Below the pieces are notes generated by a model that worked only from the letters and a program-made list of their open reading frames with translations, did not search any database and was not told where the DNA came from. Of a stretch of DNA of 64,000 nucleotides, positions 52,462-60,172 are shown one piece after another. Position 1 is the first letter of the stretch. The number at the start of each line of letters is the position of its first letter. This stretch comes from Aphodoplasma sp045541115 (GTDB lineage: Bacteria; Bacillota; Clostridia; UBA1381; UMGS1253). Location of the stretch: NCBI GenBank assembly GCA_045541115.1, contig JAZQIM010000011.1, positions 88,463 to 152,462 of the forward strand, read 5' to 3'. A program made the position numbers and the translations under genes.

Positions 52462-52490
52462 TTGACAAAATACTTTTGTGAGTGTATAAT
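52462..52490 (+). promoter_or_regulatory. Promoter of tRNA-Lys
   Basis: TTGACA (52462-52467), 17 bases, TATAAT (52485-52490): full consensus, about 43 bases before the tRNA. Confidence 0.85.
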
Positions 52491-52532
52491 ATAAAAGTCG
52501 ACTGAAAAAGCGACTCATTTTTTACATTATAT

Positions 52533-52608
52533 GCACCATTAGCTCAGTTGGTAGAGCACCTGACTCTTAATCAGGGTGTCCACGGTTCGAGCCCGTGATG
52601 GTGTACCA
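52533..52608 (+). tRNA. tRNA-Lys (anticodon CTT)
   Basis: A 76-base cloverleaf. Acceptor stem gcaccat/atggtgt (one G-U), D-arm agctcagttggtagagc, anticodon arm cctga-ctcttaa-tcagg with anticodon CTT, T-arm cacgg-ttcgagc-ccgtg, and an encoded CCA end (52606-52608). Confidence 0.97.
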
Positions 52609-52612
52609 AAAA

Positions 52613-52655
52613 TCCGCGCAACGCCAGTGTTTACAAGGCATTACGCGGTTTTTAT
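52613..52655 (+). terminator. Terminator after tRNA-Lys
   Basis: ccgcg(caacgcc) pairs with (ggcatta)cgcgg around an 11-base loop, followed by tttttattttg. Confidence 0.75.
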
Positions 52656-52698
52656 TTTGTTTTTTATTGCATTAAAAAAAAACACAAAAAAGCATAAT

Positions 52699-52720
52699 AA
52701 AGTTAGTCAAAAGTTAGTCA
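52699..52720. repeat. 11-base tandem repeat beside tRNA-Lys
   Basis: aaagttagtca occurs twice in direct succession (52699-52709 and 52710-52720). The 11-base period is the same as that of the integrase arm-type sites in the guaA element, which suggests a remnant of an old integration at this tRNA. Confidence 0.5.
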
Positions 52721-52772
52721 GCAAAAAGCTTGTGCACAGCGTCTTCTTCAGCCACAGGCGAGTCGCCAAATA

Positions 52773-53000
52773 TTACTGAATGTTTAATGGAACTTCGTCG
52801 TCCTCGCCCGATATCCGAATCGCCTCTCTCAAGATATTTGAAATTGTTGCGTCCGTTGGGTTCTCGACTATATAGTCTATCATTGCGTCCGTATGCTCCG
52901 GCTTCTTCAAGCAGAGCATGGTTACGAGTATTTCGTCTTTTTCTGCCCCTATACTCATCAAGTACTCCAATAATAGTTTCTGAGCTTCTGTAAGTTCCAT
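52773..53000 (-). CDS. Small acidic helical protein, unknown function
   Basis: A 75-residue protein (MELTEAQKLLLEYLMSIGAEKDEILVTMLCL...) with a good ribosome site (agagggga) 9 bases before ATG 53000. It is acidic and mostly helical, resembling small clostridial hypothetical proteins that may bind another protein; I recognise no domain. A longer frame on the same strand (52714-53220) crosses it in another register without a ribosome site and is not used. A promoter-hairpin unit lies just upstream (53114-53220) and may be its leader. Confidence 0.65.
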   Translation of the reverse strand: MELTEAQKLLLEYLMSIGAEKDEILVTMLCLKKPEHTDAMIDYIVENPTDATISNILREAIRISGEDDEVPLNIQ

Positions 53001-53113
53001 TGCTTATCATCCCCTCTATAAAATTTAACACATCTTCATTGTCTTTTAATAATATAACCTTTGTCGCCGCTTTCCTATATATAGTAGCAATTTTCAATCG
53101 ATTGTACTTCAAA

Positions 53114-53220
53114 TGAAAAAAAGCTGACGAGGGCGTCGTGTCCTCAGCCCAAAAGGGAGGGACTCGCTCACTAACCGTCAACTCTAGAAACAATATACCA
53201 CAAAAACATTTTGTCGTCAA
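53114..53220 (-). ncRNA. Candidate small RNA or attenuator leader, minus strand
   Basis: On the minus strand TTGACG (53220-53215), 17 bases, TATATT (53197-53192) would start RNA near 53185. The RNA ends in a hairpin (gctga...tcagc, 53148-53123) followed by TTTTTTTC. The length is about 70 bases. It lies 114 bases before the 75-residue gene, so it is either an independent RNA or a transcription attenuator for that gene. Confidence 0.5.
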
Positions 53221-53241
53221 GCCTGAAAGTTTTTAAATTTA

Positions 53242-53346
53242 TTGACATGTTTAACTGATTCTGCTAAACTGATGTTAGAAGCAGGGGTAGCGGTATTCTG
53301 TCGGCTTTTGCCGGTGTTGCCGTGTTCGATACCTGCTTTTTTGTCT
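53242..53346 (+). ncRNA. Candidate small RNA 1 with own promoter and terminator
   Basis: TTGACA (53242-53247), 17 bases, TAAACT (53265-53270); RNA would start near 53277. Outer stem AGCAGG (53280-53285) with CCTGCT (53332-53337), inner hairpin CGGC-tttt-GCCG, then a T tract to 53342. RNA length about 65-70 bases. No reading frame is plausible. Confidence 0.55.
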
Positions 53347-53404
53347 ATACAATAAATTGCTAATTAGTTTGTCGTATCTATTACGTTTAATAGTGTCTTA
53401 CGAC

Positions 53405-53516
53405 TTGACACCGGGGAAAATTCATAGTATAATAATAACAGGATTTGAGCTGCTTTCAGGGGCGGTGGATACGGATTCCACGTCGGTCGAGTTAGCAGGT
53501 ATCAAGTCCGTTTTTT
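53405..53516 (+). ncRNA. Candidate small RNA 2 with own promoter and terminator
   Basis: Full consensus TTGACA (53405-53410), 17 bases, TATAAT (53428-53433); RNA would start near 53440. A long stem forms from ggatttga (53441-53448) with tcaagtcc (53502-53509), continued by ctgct with agcag, and an inner hairpin gtgga/tccac. TTTTTT follows (53511-53516). RNA about 75 bases. It contains a 10-base exact complement to small RNA 1. Confidence 0.62.
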
Positions 53517-53555
53517 ATTATCGGAAAACTATTGACCGTTGGCAATACCTGTACG

Positions 53556-53679
53556 TTGACACATTTCGCATACTGTGATATAGTAGAGATAGCAGACGAT
53601 GAGACAAGGGGCGTTTTGGACGTGAGCTGTGGGTTGTTTTTATCAACATTCGGCACTTGGCTACCAACGTCTGTTTTTT
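53556..53679 (+). ncRNA. Candidate small RNA 3 with own promoter and terminator
   Basis: TTGACA (53556-53561), 17 bases, TATAGT (53579-53584); RNA would start near 53591. End arms cagacg (53593-53598) and cgtctg (53668-53673) pair, followed by TTTTTT (53674-53679). RNA about 88 bases. It lies 70 bases before the next gene. Confidence 0.6.
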
Positions 53680-53749
53680 GACTAAAATAAGTGCAGGAAG
53701 AAAAAACTAATCAAATCAGATTCCGAAATTATACGAGGAGTTTATCAGC

Positions 53750-54145
53750 ATGGAAAGCAATGATCATAAAAACGAACAACTTTTGCTTGATATGGCAAAA
53801 GAGATAGAGCAAAAAAACAAAATAATCTGGACTTCTATGTGGGTAATTATGCTCGTAAGCATGACAGCGTTGTTTGCCGCCATCATGCTTGCTGCCTTTT
53901 TGATACCGGAAGGTGTGTGGCAGCTTGTGACAGTTCTTGGACTTTGTATCGTGTTTTTGCTGCCATGCTTTTATGCATTAAAGCTTGAGGTAAGCGTGGG
54001 TGCTTATAAGTGCAAAAACTGCGGTCATAAAATTGTGCCCACTTATTCACAGGCTCTATGGGCGATGCACAGTGGCACTACTCGCTATCTAAATTGTCCT
54101 GAATGTAAAAAGCGCACCTGGTGCAAAAAAGTGTTAACAAAGTAA
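53750..54145 (+). CDS. Two-helix membrane protein with C-terminal zinc ribbon, unknown function
   Basis: A 131-residue protein: a charged N-terminus (~1-25), two membrane helices (~27-50 and 57-78), and a C-terminal zinc-ribbon-like part with CKNC (~88-91) and CPEC (~116-119) plus a late Cys. Zinc-ribbon membrane proteins of this size are common and poorly characterised in Clostridia. gaggag precedes ATG 53750. It is directly downstream of the three small RNA candidates; a functional link is possible but unproven. Confidence 0.78.
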   Translation: MESNDHKNEQLLLDMAKEIEQKNKIIWTSMWVIMLVSMTALFAAIMLAAFLIPEGVWQLVTVLGLCIVFLLPCFYALKLEVSVGAYKCKNCGHKIVPTYSQALWAMHSGTTRYLNCPECKKRTWCKKVLTK

Positions 54146-54172
54146 AGATTGCATTTAAATTTATTACACATA

Positions 54173-54208
54173 AAAAGAGGCATTTTTCTATGAAGAATGC
54201 CTCTTTTA
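54173..54208. terminator. Bidirectional terminator before queA
   Basis: aaaagaggcatt / aatgcctctttt with an 11-base centre that also pairs partly; T and A runs on both flanks. Confidence 0.85.
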
Positions 54209-54215
54209 AATTATC

Positions 54216-55256
54216 TTACTCAATAAACATCGCGTCGCCAAAGCTGAAAAAGCGATAGCGTTCATTTACGGCAGCCTTATAAGCCTCCATGACAAATTCA
54301 CGCCCTGCAAAGGCGCTTACAAGCATTATAAGTGTCGATTCCGGCAAATGAAAATTCGTAATAAGTGCATTTGTGCATTTAAATTTATAACCCGGATAAA
54401 TGAATATGTCAGTCCAGCCTGTCTTAGCTTCGACAAACCCGTTTTTATCGGCAACCGTTTCAAGAACTCTGTTTGCCGTTGTGCCGACTGAAATGACGCG
54501 TCCACCGCTCTTTTTTGTTTCATTTATCATTTGCGCGCTGCTTTCATCTATTGCAAAAAACTCGCTGTGCATCTTATGCTCCGATACATTCTCTGCCTTT
54601 ACGGGACGAAATGTGCCAAGACCGACATGCAGCGTTACAAAGGCAATTTTTACACCTTTGTTTCTTATTTCATCGAGCAGCTGCGGCGTAAAGTGAAGTC
54701 CAGCCGTAGGCGCTGCCGCAGAGCCGTTATTTTTTGAATAAACAGTCTGATATCTTTCTTTGTCTTCAAGCTTGTGTGTGATATAATGCGGAAGCGGCAT
54801 CTCCCCAAGCTTGTCAAGCACCTCTTCGAACACACCCTCATAGCTGAATTTTACAATTCTGTTTCCGTCATTTACTATTTGCATAACCTGCGCTTTAAGC
54901 ATGCCTTCTCCAAACTCAAACTCCGCTCCAACCTTTGCGCGCTTTCCGGGTTTTAAAATTACCTCCCATTCGTCAAGCGAGCGTTTGTTTAGAAGCAAAA
55001 ATTCAATCGCACCACCTGTATCTGTGCGCTTGCCGTAAAGGCGCGCCGGAATTACACGCGTATCATTTAATACAAGGCAATCCCCTTCATTCAAATAAGA
55101 AACAATATCTATAAAGCTTTTATGCTCTGTCGTTTGTTTTTCTCTGTTTAATACCATAAGGCGAGATGAGCTTCTGTCTTCAAGAGGTATCTGAGCAATA
55201 AGCTCTTGTGGCAGCTCATAATAAAAATCATGCGTCTTCAAATCAAATGCCCCCAA
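54216..55256 (-). CDS. queA: S-adenosylmethionine:tRNA ribosyltransferase-isomerase
   Basis: A 346-residue enzyme that transfers and isomerises the ribosyl part of SAM to make epoxyqueuosine in tRNA. Marks: FYYELPQELIAQIPLEDRSSSRLMVL, CLVLNDTRVIPARLYG, GSAAAPTAGLHFTPQLL, LHVGLGTFRPVKAENVSEHKMHSE, TNFHLPESTLIMLVSAFAG. No tgt gene follows in the window. It ends the leftward run ruvA-ruvB-amidase-spoIID-queA. Confidence 0.96.
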   Translation of the reverse strand: MGAFDLKTHDFYYELPQELIAQIPLEDRSSSRLMVLNREKQTTEHKSFIDIVSYLNEGDCLVLNDTRVIPARLYGKRTDTGGAIEFLLLNKRSLDEWEVILKPGKRAKVGAEFEFGEGMLKAQVMQIVNDGNRIVKFSYEGVFEEVLDKLGEMPLPHYITHKLEDKERYQTVYSKNNGSAAAPTAGLHFTPQLLDEIRNKGVKIAFVTLHVGLGTFRPVKAENVSEHKMHSEFFAIDESSAQMINETKKSGGRVISVGTTANRVLETVADKNGFVEAKTGWTDIFIYPGYKFKCTNALITNFHLPESTLIMLVSAFAGREFVMEAYKAAVNERYRFFSFGDAMFIE

Positions 55257-55278
55257 ATTTTTCTGATATCTTCACAAC

Positions 55279-56826
55279 CTATTTTGACAACGTCGTGCCC
55301 ACATAGTAATGCAGTAAAATTTCGTCAAACGTAAATCCTGCCTCTGCCATACCTTTTGCGCCGTATTGACTTAGTCCTACTCCGTGACCATGCCCTCTTC
55401 CGTCAAATGTAAAGCTGTCTTTTTTCTGTGCAGTGGCTGCTTTAATATAGTATGTGCCGCTTTCGCCAAGCACACTTACACTTGCACTAACCACAGACGT
55501 TTTATCAGATGAAAGCACGCTTATGTTTCCAAGCTTTACCGTGTTTTCTCCATCAGCGCCTAATACAGCTATATTTTTTTCTTCTGTATATTCTTCTCGT
55601 ATATAGTAATACTGACTCTTTAATCCTAAAATTGTGCGGCATTTCTCGAATTTAACCGTATGCGAGCCTTTCGTTCCCTCAAATACAAGCTTTCTTACAC
55701 GCTCGTCATCCTCTCCGCGCTCGATTACCTTTATATCTGTGACGGTGCCGATATCAACGCCTGCGCTTGCAAGCTTTTTAGTCACTTCATCTGCTGTATA
55801 TGTCACGCTCCATACCGCGACTTTTTCGCTGTCTTCATATTTATCTTCTACACTTTTTAAATAATCAAGCCCTGCTCCGCCGCCCCATGCAGAATATACA
55901 TCGGCGCTCTTTCCGCCGCTGCTTGAATAAAAAAATGTCTGCGCAGGCTTATCATTATATAAAAGCACCATATTCGACGTTTCGTCGGCGGCGCGGCGCG
56001 TAGACACTGTTTCTCTCTCAATTCCATAATACGCCTGCGAACGTGTATCGTCCGTAACATCAATTCCATAGTTTTTGTATGACGTGCTCGTCATGGCATA
56101 TGTACGTGCAATTACTGCCTGCGCTTTGAGCGCTTCAATATGCCACGTCGAATACATCTCGCTACCTACGACACATGCAACATAATCATTTGACGAAACG
56201 AGATTTATAATTGCTATATTATCTGAATATATTCTGTCTGCTATGATATATCCATAATACTCTCTACCACATACACTTACGCTCTTTCCATCATCAGCAC
56301 CGATTGCAAAAGATACTTCATCATCACGAAAAACCATGTTAAAGCCTTTGGCTGACACCATTACCGTCTTTGTATCAAGCTCGGTTACTACAAGCTCAAG
56401 TTCTGTAAACTCAAGGTCAGAAAGTGATTTCTTCGCCTCGTCAACACTGTCATACAATCCAAATACCAGATAGTTTTCTCCGTCTATATACGCTCCATAC
56501 GCATACACATCGTCTTCACGCAGTTTTTTTGCCATTAAAAGAACCTCATCAAGCGTTTCGTAGCTTTTCTTTGTGCGAAGGTACACTCCGCCGCCCTTTT
56601 CCACAATAACTTCCGATTCATCTATAGTATATAGTGGATTAAAATCTCTGTCCTGCACATAGCCTATAAGTGCTTTGCCGTCTGCTTCGGCTGTAAATGA
56701 CGATTTTGATTCGCTGCCAAAATACAAACCGACTCTTATCATATCGGGCGCTTTATATGCCGCTGCATTTATTGCAGAGCAAAAAAGAGCAAGTATAAAT
56801 ATTGTGCAAAAGATTTTTTTTAGCAT
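55279..56826 (-). CDS. SpoIID/LytB-domain protein
   Basis: A ~515-residue exported protein: signal peptide/anchor (KKIFCTIFILALFCSAINAAA), an N-terminal SPOR-like part (~40-160), and a SpoIID domain with LVSSNDYVACVVGSEMYSTWHIEALKAQAVIARTYAM (~210-245), DVTDDTRSQAYYG and TFFYSSSGGKSADVYSAWGG. The C-terminus has the family end GHGHGVGLSQYGAKGMAEAG. SpoIID is a lytic transglycosylase of engulfment; related proteins enhance amidases, and the next upstream gene is an amidase. ATG 56826 follows tgaggt; TTG 56841 would precede it. Confidence 0.9.
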   Translation of the reverse strand: MLKKIFCTIFILALFCSAINAAAYKAPDMIRVGLYFGSESKSSFTAEADGKALIGYVQDRDFNPLYTIDESEVIVEKGGGVYLRTKKSYETLDEVLLMAKKLREDDVYAYGAYIDGENYLVFGLYDSVDEAKKSLSDLEFTELELVVTELDTKTVMVSAKGFNMVFRDDEVSFAIGADDGKSVSVCGREYYGYIIADRIYSDNIAIINLVSSNDYVACVVGSEMYSTWHIEALKAQAVIARTYAMTSTSYKNYGIDVTDDTRSQAYYGIERETVSTRRAADETSNMVLLYNDKPAQTFFYSSSGGKSADVYSAWGGGAGLDYLKSVEDKYEDSEKVAVWSVTYTADEVTKKLASAGVDIGTVTDIKVIERGEDDERVRKLVFEGTKGSHTVKFEKCRTILGLKSQYYYIREEYTEEKNIAVLGADGENTVKLGNISVLSSDKTSVVSASVSVLGESGTYYIKAATAQKKDSFTFDGRGHGHGVGLSQYGAKGMAEAGFTFDEILLHYYVGTTLSK

Positions 56827-56844
56827 AATAACATACCTCAACTT

Positions 56845-58344
56845 CTATTTCTTCATCCTTTTTGCCGCGTCCATAATTCCGTTCGCAATCGCTTCGGCAG
56901 CTTTCCTCTGAAGCTCTTTATCAGCAAGCTTTTCACGATCAGATTCGTTTGTGATAAACGCCGTTTCCACGATAACTGACGGCATTTGTGTCTTTCTTAT
57001 AACATACATTGCGCTGCCATCCGTGCGTCCATTATTCTGTGTCCCGAGTGCTTTTGGAAGATATTTTAAAATATCCTGCGCAAGCTGCATTCCCGTAAGG
57101 CCATACTCCGATTCTTCCTGCGATGTATGGTGCATCACAAGCGTTCCGTTTATGTCGTCTGATGTATATGCATTACAGTGAATGCTTACAAACATTGACG
57201 CACCAATATTGTTTGCAAATGTAGTTCTCTCATCAAGTGTAACATACACGTCAGTATTTCTCGTGTAATACACGCTCATTCCCTTTTCCTTAAGGATTTT
57301 GTATACCATATTTGCAATTGGCAGTGTTACATCTTTTTCATAAAGCGCAACCGTGCCATCTTCATTATATCCTATTGCTCCGGGGTCGCTTCCGCCATGT
57401 CCCGGGTCAATCACTATTTTATAATCTGTTATATCATCCTCTTTGTCGTCTTTGACTTCGCCCTTTATAAGCGTGACAGTGAGCATCTGCTTATCACTTG
57501 ATACAGATGTCTTATAGCTTCCAAGGTCATCTACATCAAAAACTATACGTCCGCTTCCATCATACATTCCCGTACGTATTTGTGATACAAATGCACCAAC
57601 ATTATAGCTCGAACTTACACCGCTTACATCAAATCCATAGAGGTCAAGCACAAGTCTGTCGGGCGAATCAAGCTTAAAGCAGTCATATTTGCCTATTGGA
57701 GAATCAAGTGCAATCTGTACCGTAACCTTGTCATTCGTATGTGCAAATGAAATAGCATCTACATTTTTAAGCGGAACCGGCGTAGGCGTCGGTGTAGGTG
57801 TAGGCGTTGGTGTTGGTGTTGGTGTAGGCGTCGGTGTTGGTGTTGGCTTTGGCGCATCAATTATTATCTCTGCCTTATCCTCCACATAATCTACCGTCAT
57901 GCCAAGCGTCTGTGCGACAAAACGTACAGGCACCATAGTCTTTCCGATGCCGTTGTATGCGACAAGCTTTGCCTCCGTTTCCATCTCCACCTTTTTTCCG
58001 TTCACAAGTGCGATATTATCATCAAGAGCAAGCGATACTATGTCTGCATCGTGACATATCAAAACGCGGCTCGGCGTTCCCTGCGTCCATAATACATCAG
58101 CGCCAACCGTTTCAAAAATCTCTCGTACCGGCACAAGCGAGCGTCCACTCTCAAGTACAACAGGCGGTATCGGCGATTTTACTTTTTCTCCGTTCACGCG
58201 CAGATTAAAGTATGTACCATAATAATCATGCGTCGCTCCATCATAATCGAGCTTTGCTATAAACATCGATGCTGCCTGAGTTGTTGTGAAGAAAAACGTG
58301 CACAACAAAAACAAAGTCAATAATATACATATACCTTTCTTCAC
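56845..58344 (-). CDS. N-acetylmuramoyl-L-alanine amidase with stalk and AMIN domains
   Basis: A 499-residue secreted wall hydrolase. Order: signal peptide (~1-25), copper-amine-oxidase-N-like stalk domain (~45-165, SLVPVREIFETVGADVLW, VPVRFVAQTLGM), a Pro-Thr repeat linker (~168-196), AMIN domain (~200-305) and catalytic Amidase_3 (~325-495) with zinc ligands in DPGHGGSDPGA, Glu of YEKDVTL, His of SIHCNAY and the catalytic Glu in VIVETAFITN. It cuts between MurNAc and L-Ala. GTG start after ggagatgagg. It pairs with the downstream SpoIID-like protein. Confidence 0.95.
   Translation of the reverse strand: MKKGICILLTLFLLCTFFFTTTQAASMFIAKLDYDGATHDYYGTYFNLRVNGEKVKSPIPPVVLESGRSLVPVREIFETVGADVLWTQGTPSRVLICHDADIVSLALDDNIALVNGKKVEMETEAKLVAYNGIGKTMVPVRFVAQTLGMTVDYVEDKAEIIIDAPKPTPTPTPTPTPTPTPTPTPTPTPVPLKNVDAISFAHTNDKVTVQIALDSPIGKYDCFKLDSPDRLVLDLYGFDVSGVSSSYNVGAFVSQIRTGMYDGSGRIVFDVDDLGSYKTSVSSDKQMLTVTLIKGEVKDDKEDDITDYKIVIDPGHGGSDPGAIGYNEDGTVALYEKDVTLPIANMVYKILKEKGMSVYYTRNTDVYVTLDERTTFANNIGASMFVSIHCNAYTSDDINGTLVMHHTSQEESEYGLTGMQLAQDILKYLPKALGTQNNGRTDGSAMYVIRKTQMPSVIVETAFITNESDREKLADKELQRKAAEAIANGIMDAAKRMKK
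57777..57848 (-). repeat. Hexamer-type tandem repeat encoding the Thr-Pro linker
   Basis: About twelve copies of a six-base unit (ggtgta/ggtgtt/ggcgtc variants on the plus strand) encode alternating Thr-Pro in the amidase linker. Such tracts vary in copy number by slippage. Confidence 0.85.
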
Positions 58345-58377
58345 AACCTCATCTCCATTCGTTATCTTTTACTTCTC

Positions 58378-59433
58378 TTACAAATCAAGAGAAACCTGCT
58401 GTCCCTTTGACTTATCATCTCCGCCATACTCCACATTCAAATGCTCATATGCGAGAGGCGTAAGCATACGTCCTCTCGGTGTGCGATTCAAAAATCCAAG
58501 CTGCAGTAAATATGGCTCATAAACATCTTCTATTGTGTTCGCTTCTTCGCCGATTGACGCGGCAAGCGTGTCGAGTCCAACCGGACCGCCACCAAAATTC
58601 TTTATAATCGCCATCATCATTCTGCGGTCAACCATATCGAGTCCAAGCTCGTCTACTTCAAGCATATTAAGCGCCTGCGCCGCAACTTCGCCTGTTATGA
58701 CGCCGTCTGCTCTTACCTGAGCAAAATCACGCACACGCTTTAAGAATCTGTTCGCAATACGCGGCGTTCCGCGTGAGCGAGATGCAATCTGTGCTGCGCC
58801 GTCGGGCGTTATGTCAATGTTTAGTATCTTCGCCGAGCGCGTTACGATTTTAATAAGTTCATCATTCGTATACATCTCAAGCCTGCTTATAACGCCGAAT
58901 CGATCACGAAGCGGCGCGGTCAGAAGACCTGCACGCGTCGTAGCGCCTATGAGTGTAAATTTCGGCAAGTCAATTCTAAGCGAGCGCGCCGACGGACCTT
59001 TTCCGATTATAATATCGAGCGCATAATCTTCCATTGCAGGATACAAAACTTCTTCTACACTGCGGCTTAGGCGATGGATTTCATCAATAAATAATATATC
59101 GTGTTCTGATAGATTCGTAAGTATCGCCGCCAAATCTCCAGCCTTTTCAATCGCAGGTCCGCTCGTTATGCGAATACTTACCCCCATCTCGTTTGCAATA
59201 ATAGCCGCAAGTGTCGTTTTGCCAAGTCCCGGCGGACCATAAAGCAATACATGGTCAAGCGCTTCTTTTCGGCTTCTTGCCGCTTCTATATATATTTTAA
59301 GTGTTTCTTTCGCCTTCATCTGACCAACATATTCTGATAAAACACGCGGGCGAAGACTCGTTTCAACCTCGTCGTCAAGCGTCGTAAATTCGCTTGTGAC
59401 AAGCCTTTGGTCAAAATTATCGTCAAAGTTCAT
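58378..59433 (-). CDS. ruvB: Holliday junction branch migration ATPase RuvB
   Basis: A 351-residue AAA+ motor. LRPRVLSEYVGQMKAKETLKIYIEAARSRKEALDHVLLYGPPGLGKTTLA holds Walker A (~58), DILFIDEIHRLSR Walker B (~115), and a C-terminal winged helix ends in GFLNRTPRGRMLTPLAYEHL. It lies 9 bases behind ruvA in the same transcript. Confidence 0.98.
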   Translation of the reverse strand: MNFDDNFDQRLVTSEFTTLDDEVETSLRPRVLSEYVGQMKAKETLKIYIEAARSRKEALDHVLLYGPPGLGKTTLAAIIANEMGVSIRITSGPAIEKAGDLAAILTNLSEHDILFIDEIHRLSRSVEEVLYPAMEDYALDIIIGKGPSARSLRIDLPKFTLIGATTRAGLLTAPLRDRFGVISRLEMYTNDELIKIVTRSAKILNIDITPDGAAQIASRSRGTPRIANRFLKRVRDFAQVRADGVITGEVAAQALNMLEVDELGLDMVDRRMMMAIIKNFGGGPVGLDTLAASIGEEANTIEDVYEPYLLQLGFLNRTPRGRMLTPLAYEHLNVEYGGDDKSKGQQVSLDL

Positions 59434-59442
59434 TATCTACAC

Positions 59443-60039
59443 CTACTTCATAAGTTTTTTAAGCGCTTCCTTAATTATAAGCTCCAAATCCATATTCATA
59501 TCAATGCCTGAAAGTGCCTTTTTCGCTTCAAGCGAGCTATATCCGAGCACACAAAGCGCTTCCACAGCCTCGTTTGTCGCACCAAAGCTTACAGATGCAT
59601 TTTCCTTATAATCCTGCGTTGCTGCTATAAGGTCGTCGTTTTTAATCTTGTCACGAAGCTCGAGCATAATGCGCTGTGCCACCTTCGGCCCTACGCCCTG
59701 TGCTCTTGTGATTGCCTTCGTATCGCCCGATGCTATTGCAACGGCAACGCCTGATGGCGGAAGCGTGGAAAGAATCGAGAGTGCCGCCTTTGGACCAATT
59801 CCCGACACACTTATAAGAAGCATAAACATATTAAGCTCTTCCTCCGATTCAAAGCCGTATAAATCGCATATATCCTCGCGAAGATACATATATGTATACA
59901 TTTTCACTTCGCTGCCTAACGAGGAAAGCTTTTCAAGGCTGTAAACCGATGTTAAAAGCTTATATCCAACACCGTTTGCATCAATTACTGCAAAGCCATC
60001 ACCCTTTAAAGCAAGGCTGCCCGATATATAATAAAACAT
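59443..60039 (-). CDS. ruvA: Holliday junction binding protein RuvA
   Basis: A ~198-residue protein with OB-fold start MFYYISGSLALKGDGFAVIDANGVGYKL, two helix-hairpin-helix units (SGIGPKAALSILSTLPP; AQGVGPKVAQRIMLELRDKI) and the C-terminal UBA-like domain (EAVEALCVLGYSSLEAKKAL) that contacts RuvB. ATG 60039 has agaaggag 7 bases upstream; the frame continues 9 codons further without a site. Confidence 0.97.
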   Translation of the reverse strand: MFYYISGSLALKGDGFAVIDANGVGYKLLTSVYSLEKLSSLGSEVKMYTYMYLREDICDLYGFESEEELNMFMLLISVSGIGPKAALSILSTLPPSGVAVAIASGDTKAITRAQGVGPKVAQRIMLELRDKIKNDDLIAATQDYKENASVSFGATNEAVEALCVLGYSSLEAKKALSGIDMNMDLELIIKEALKKLMK

Positions 60040-60080
60040 AATTTTCTCCTTCTCGCCCGTATGCAAAATATATAAGCATC

Positions 60081-60130
60081 AAAAAAGGCGTATAATACAG
60101 CACTTTATGCTATTATTATACACCCTTTTA
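60081..60130 (-). terminator. Terminator between ruvC and ruvA
   Basis: On the minus strand aaagggtgtataata pairs with tattatacgccttt (G-U pairs) around tagcataaagtgc, which pairs further, then TTTTTT. It separates ruvC from ruvAB transcription at least partly. Confidence 0.7.
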
Positions 60131-60172
60131 TATAAATCGTCAATTTTCATTTCCGTTACATTTTTATGTGTT

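Noticed and set aside
52714..53220. A 168-codon open frame on the minus strand through the small RNA region.
   Set aside because: It has no ribosome site, crosses a hairpin-terminator and promoter, has a sequence without protein-like patterns, and overlaps the better supported 75-residue gene in another register.
57689..57889. A frame encoding a Gly-Val repeat.
   Set aside because: It is the antisense image of the Thr-Pro linker repeat in the amidase gene.
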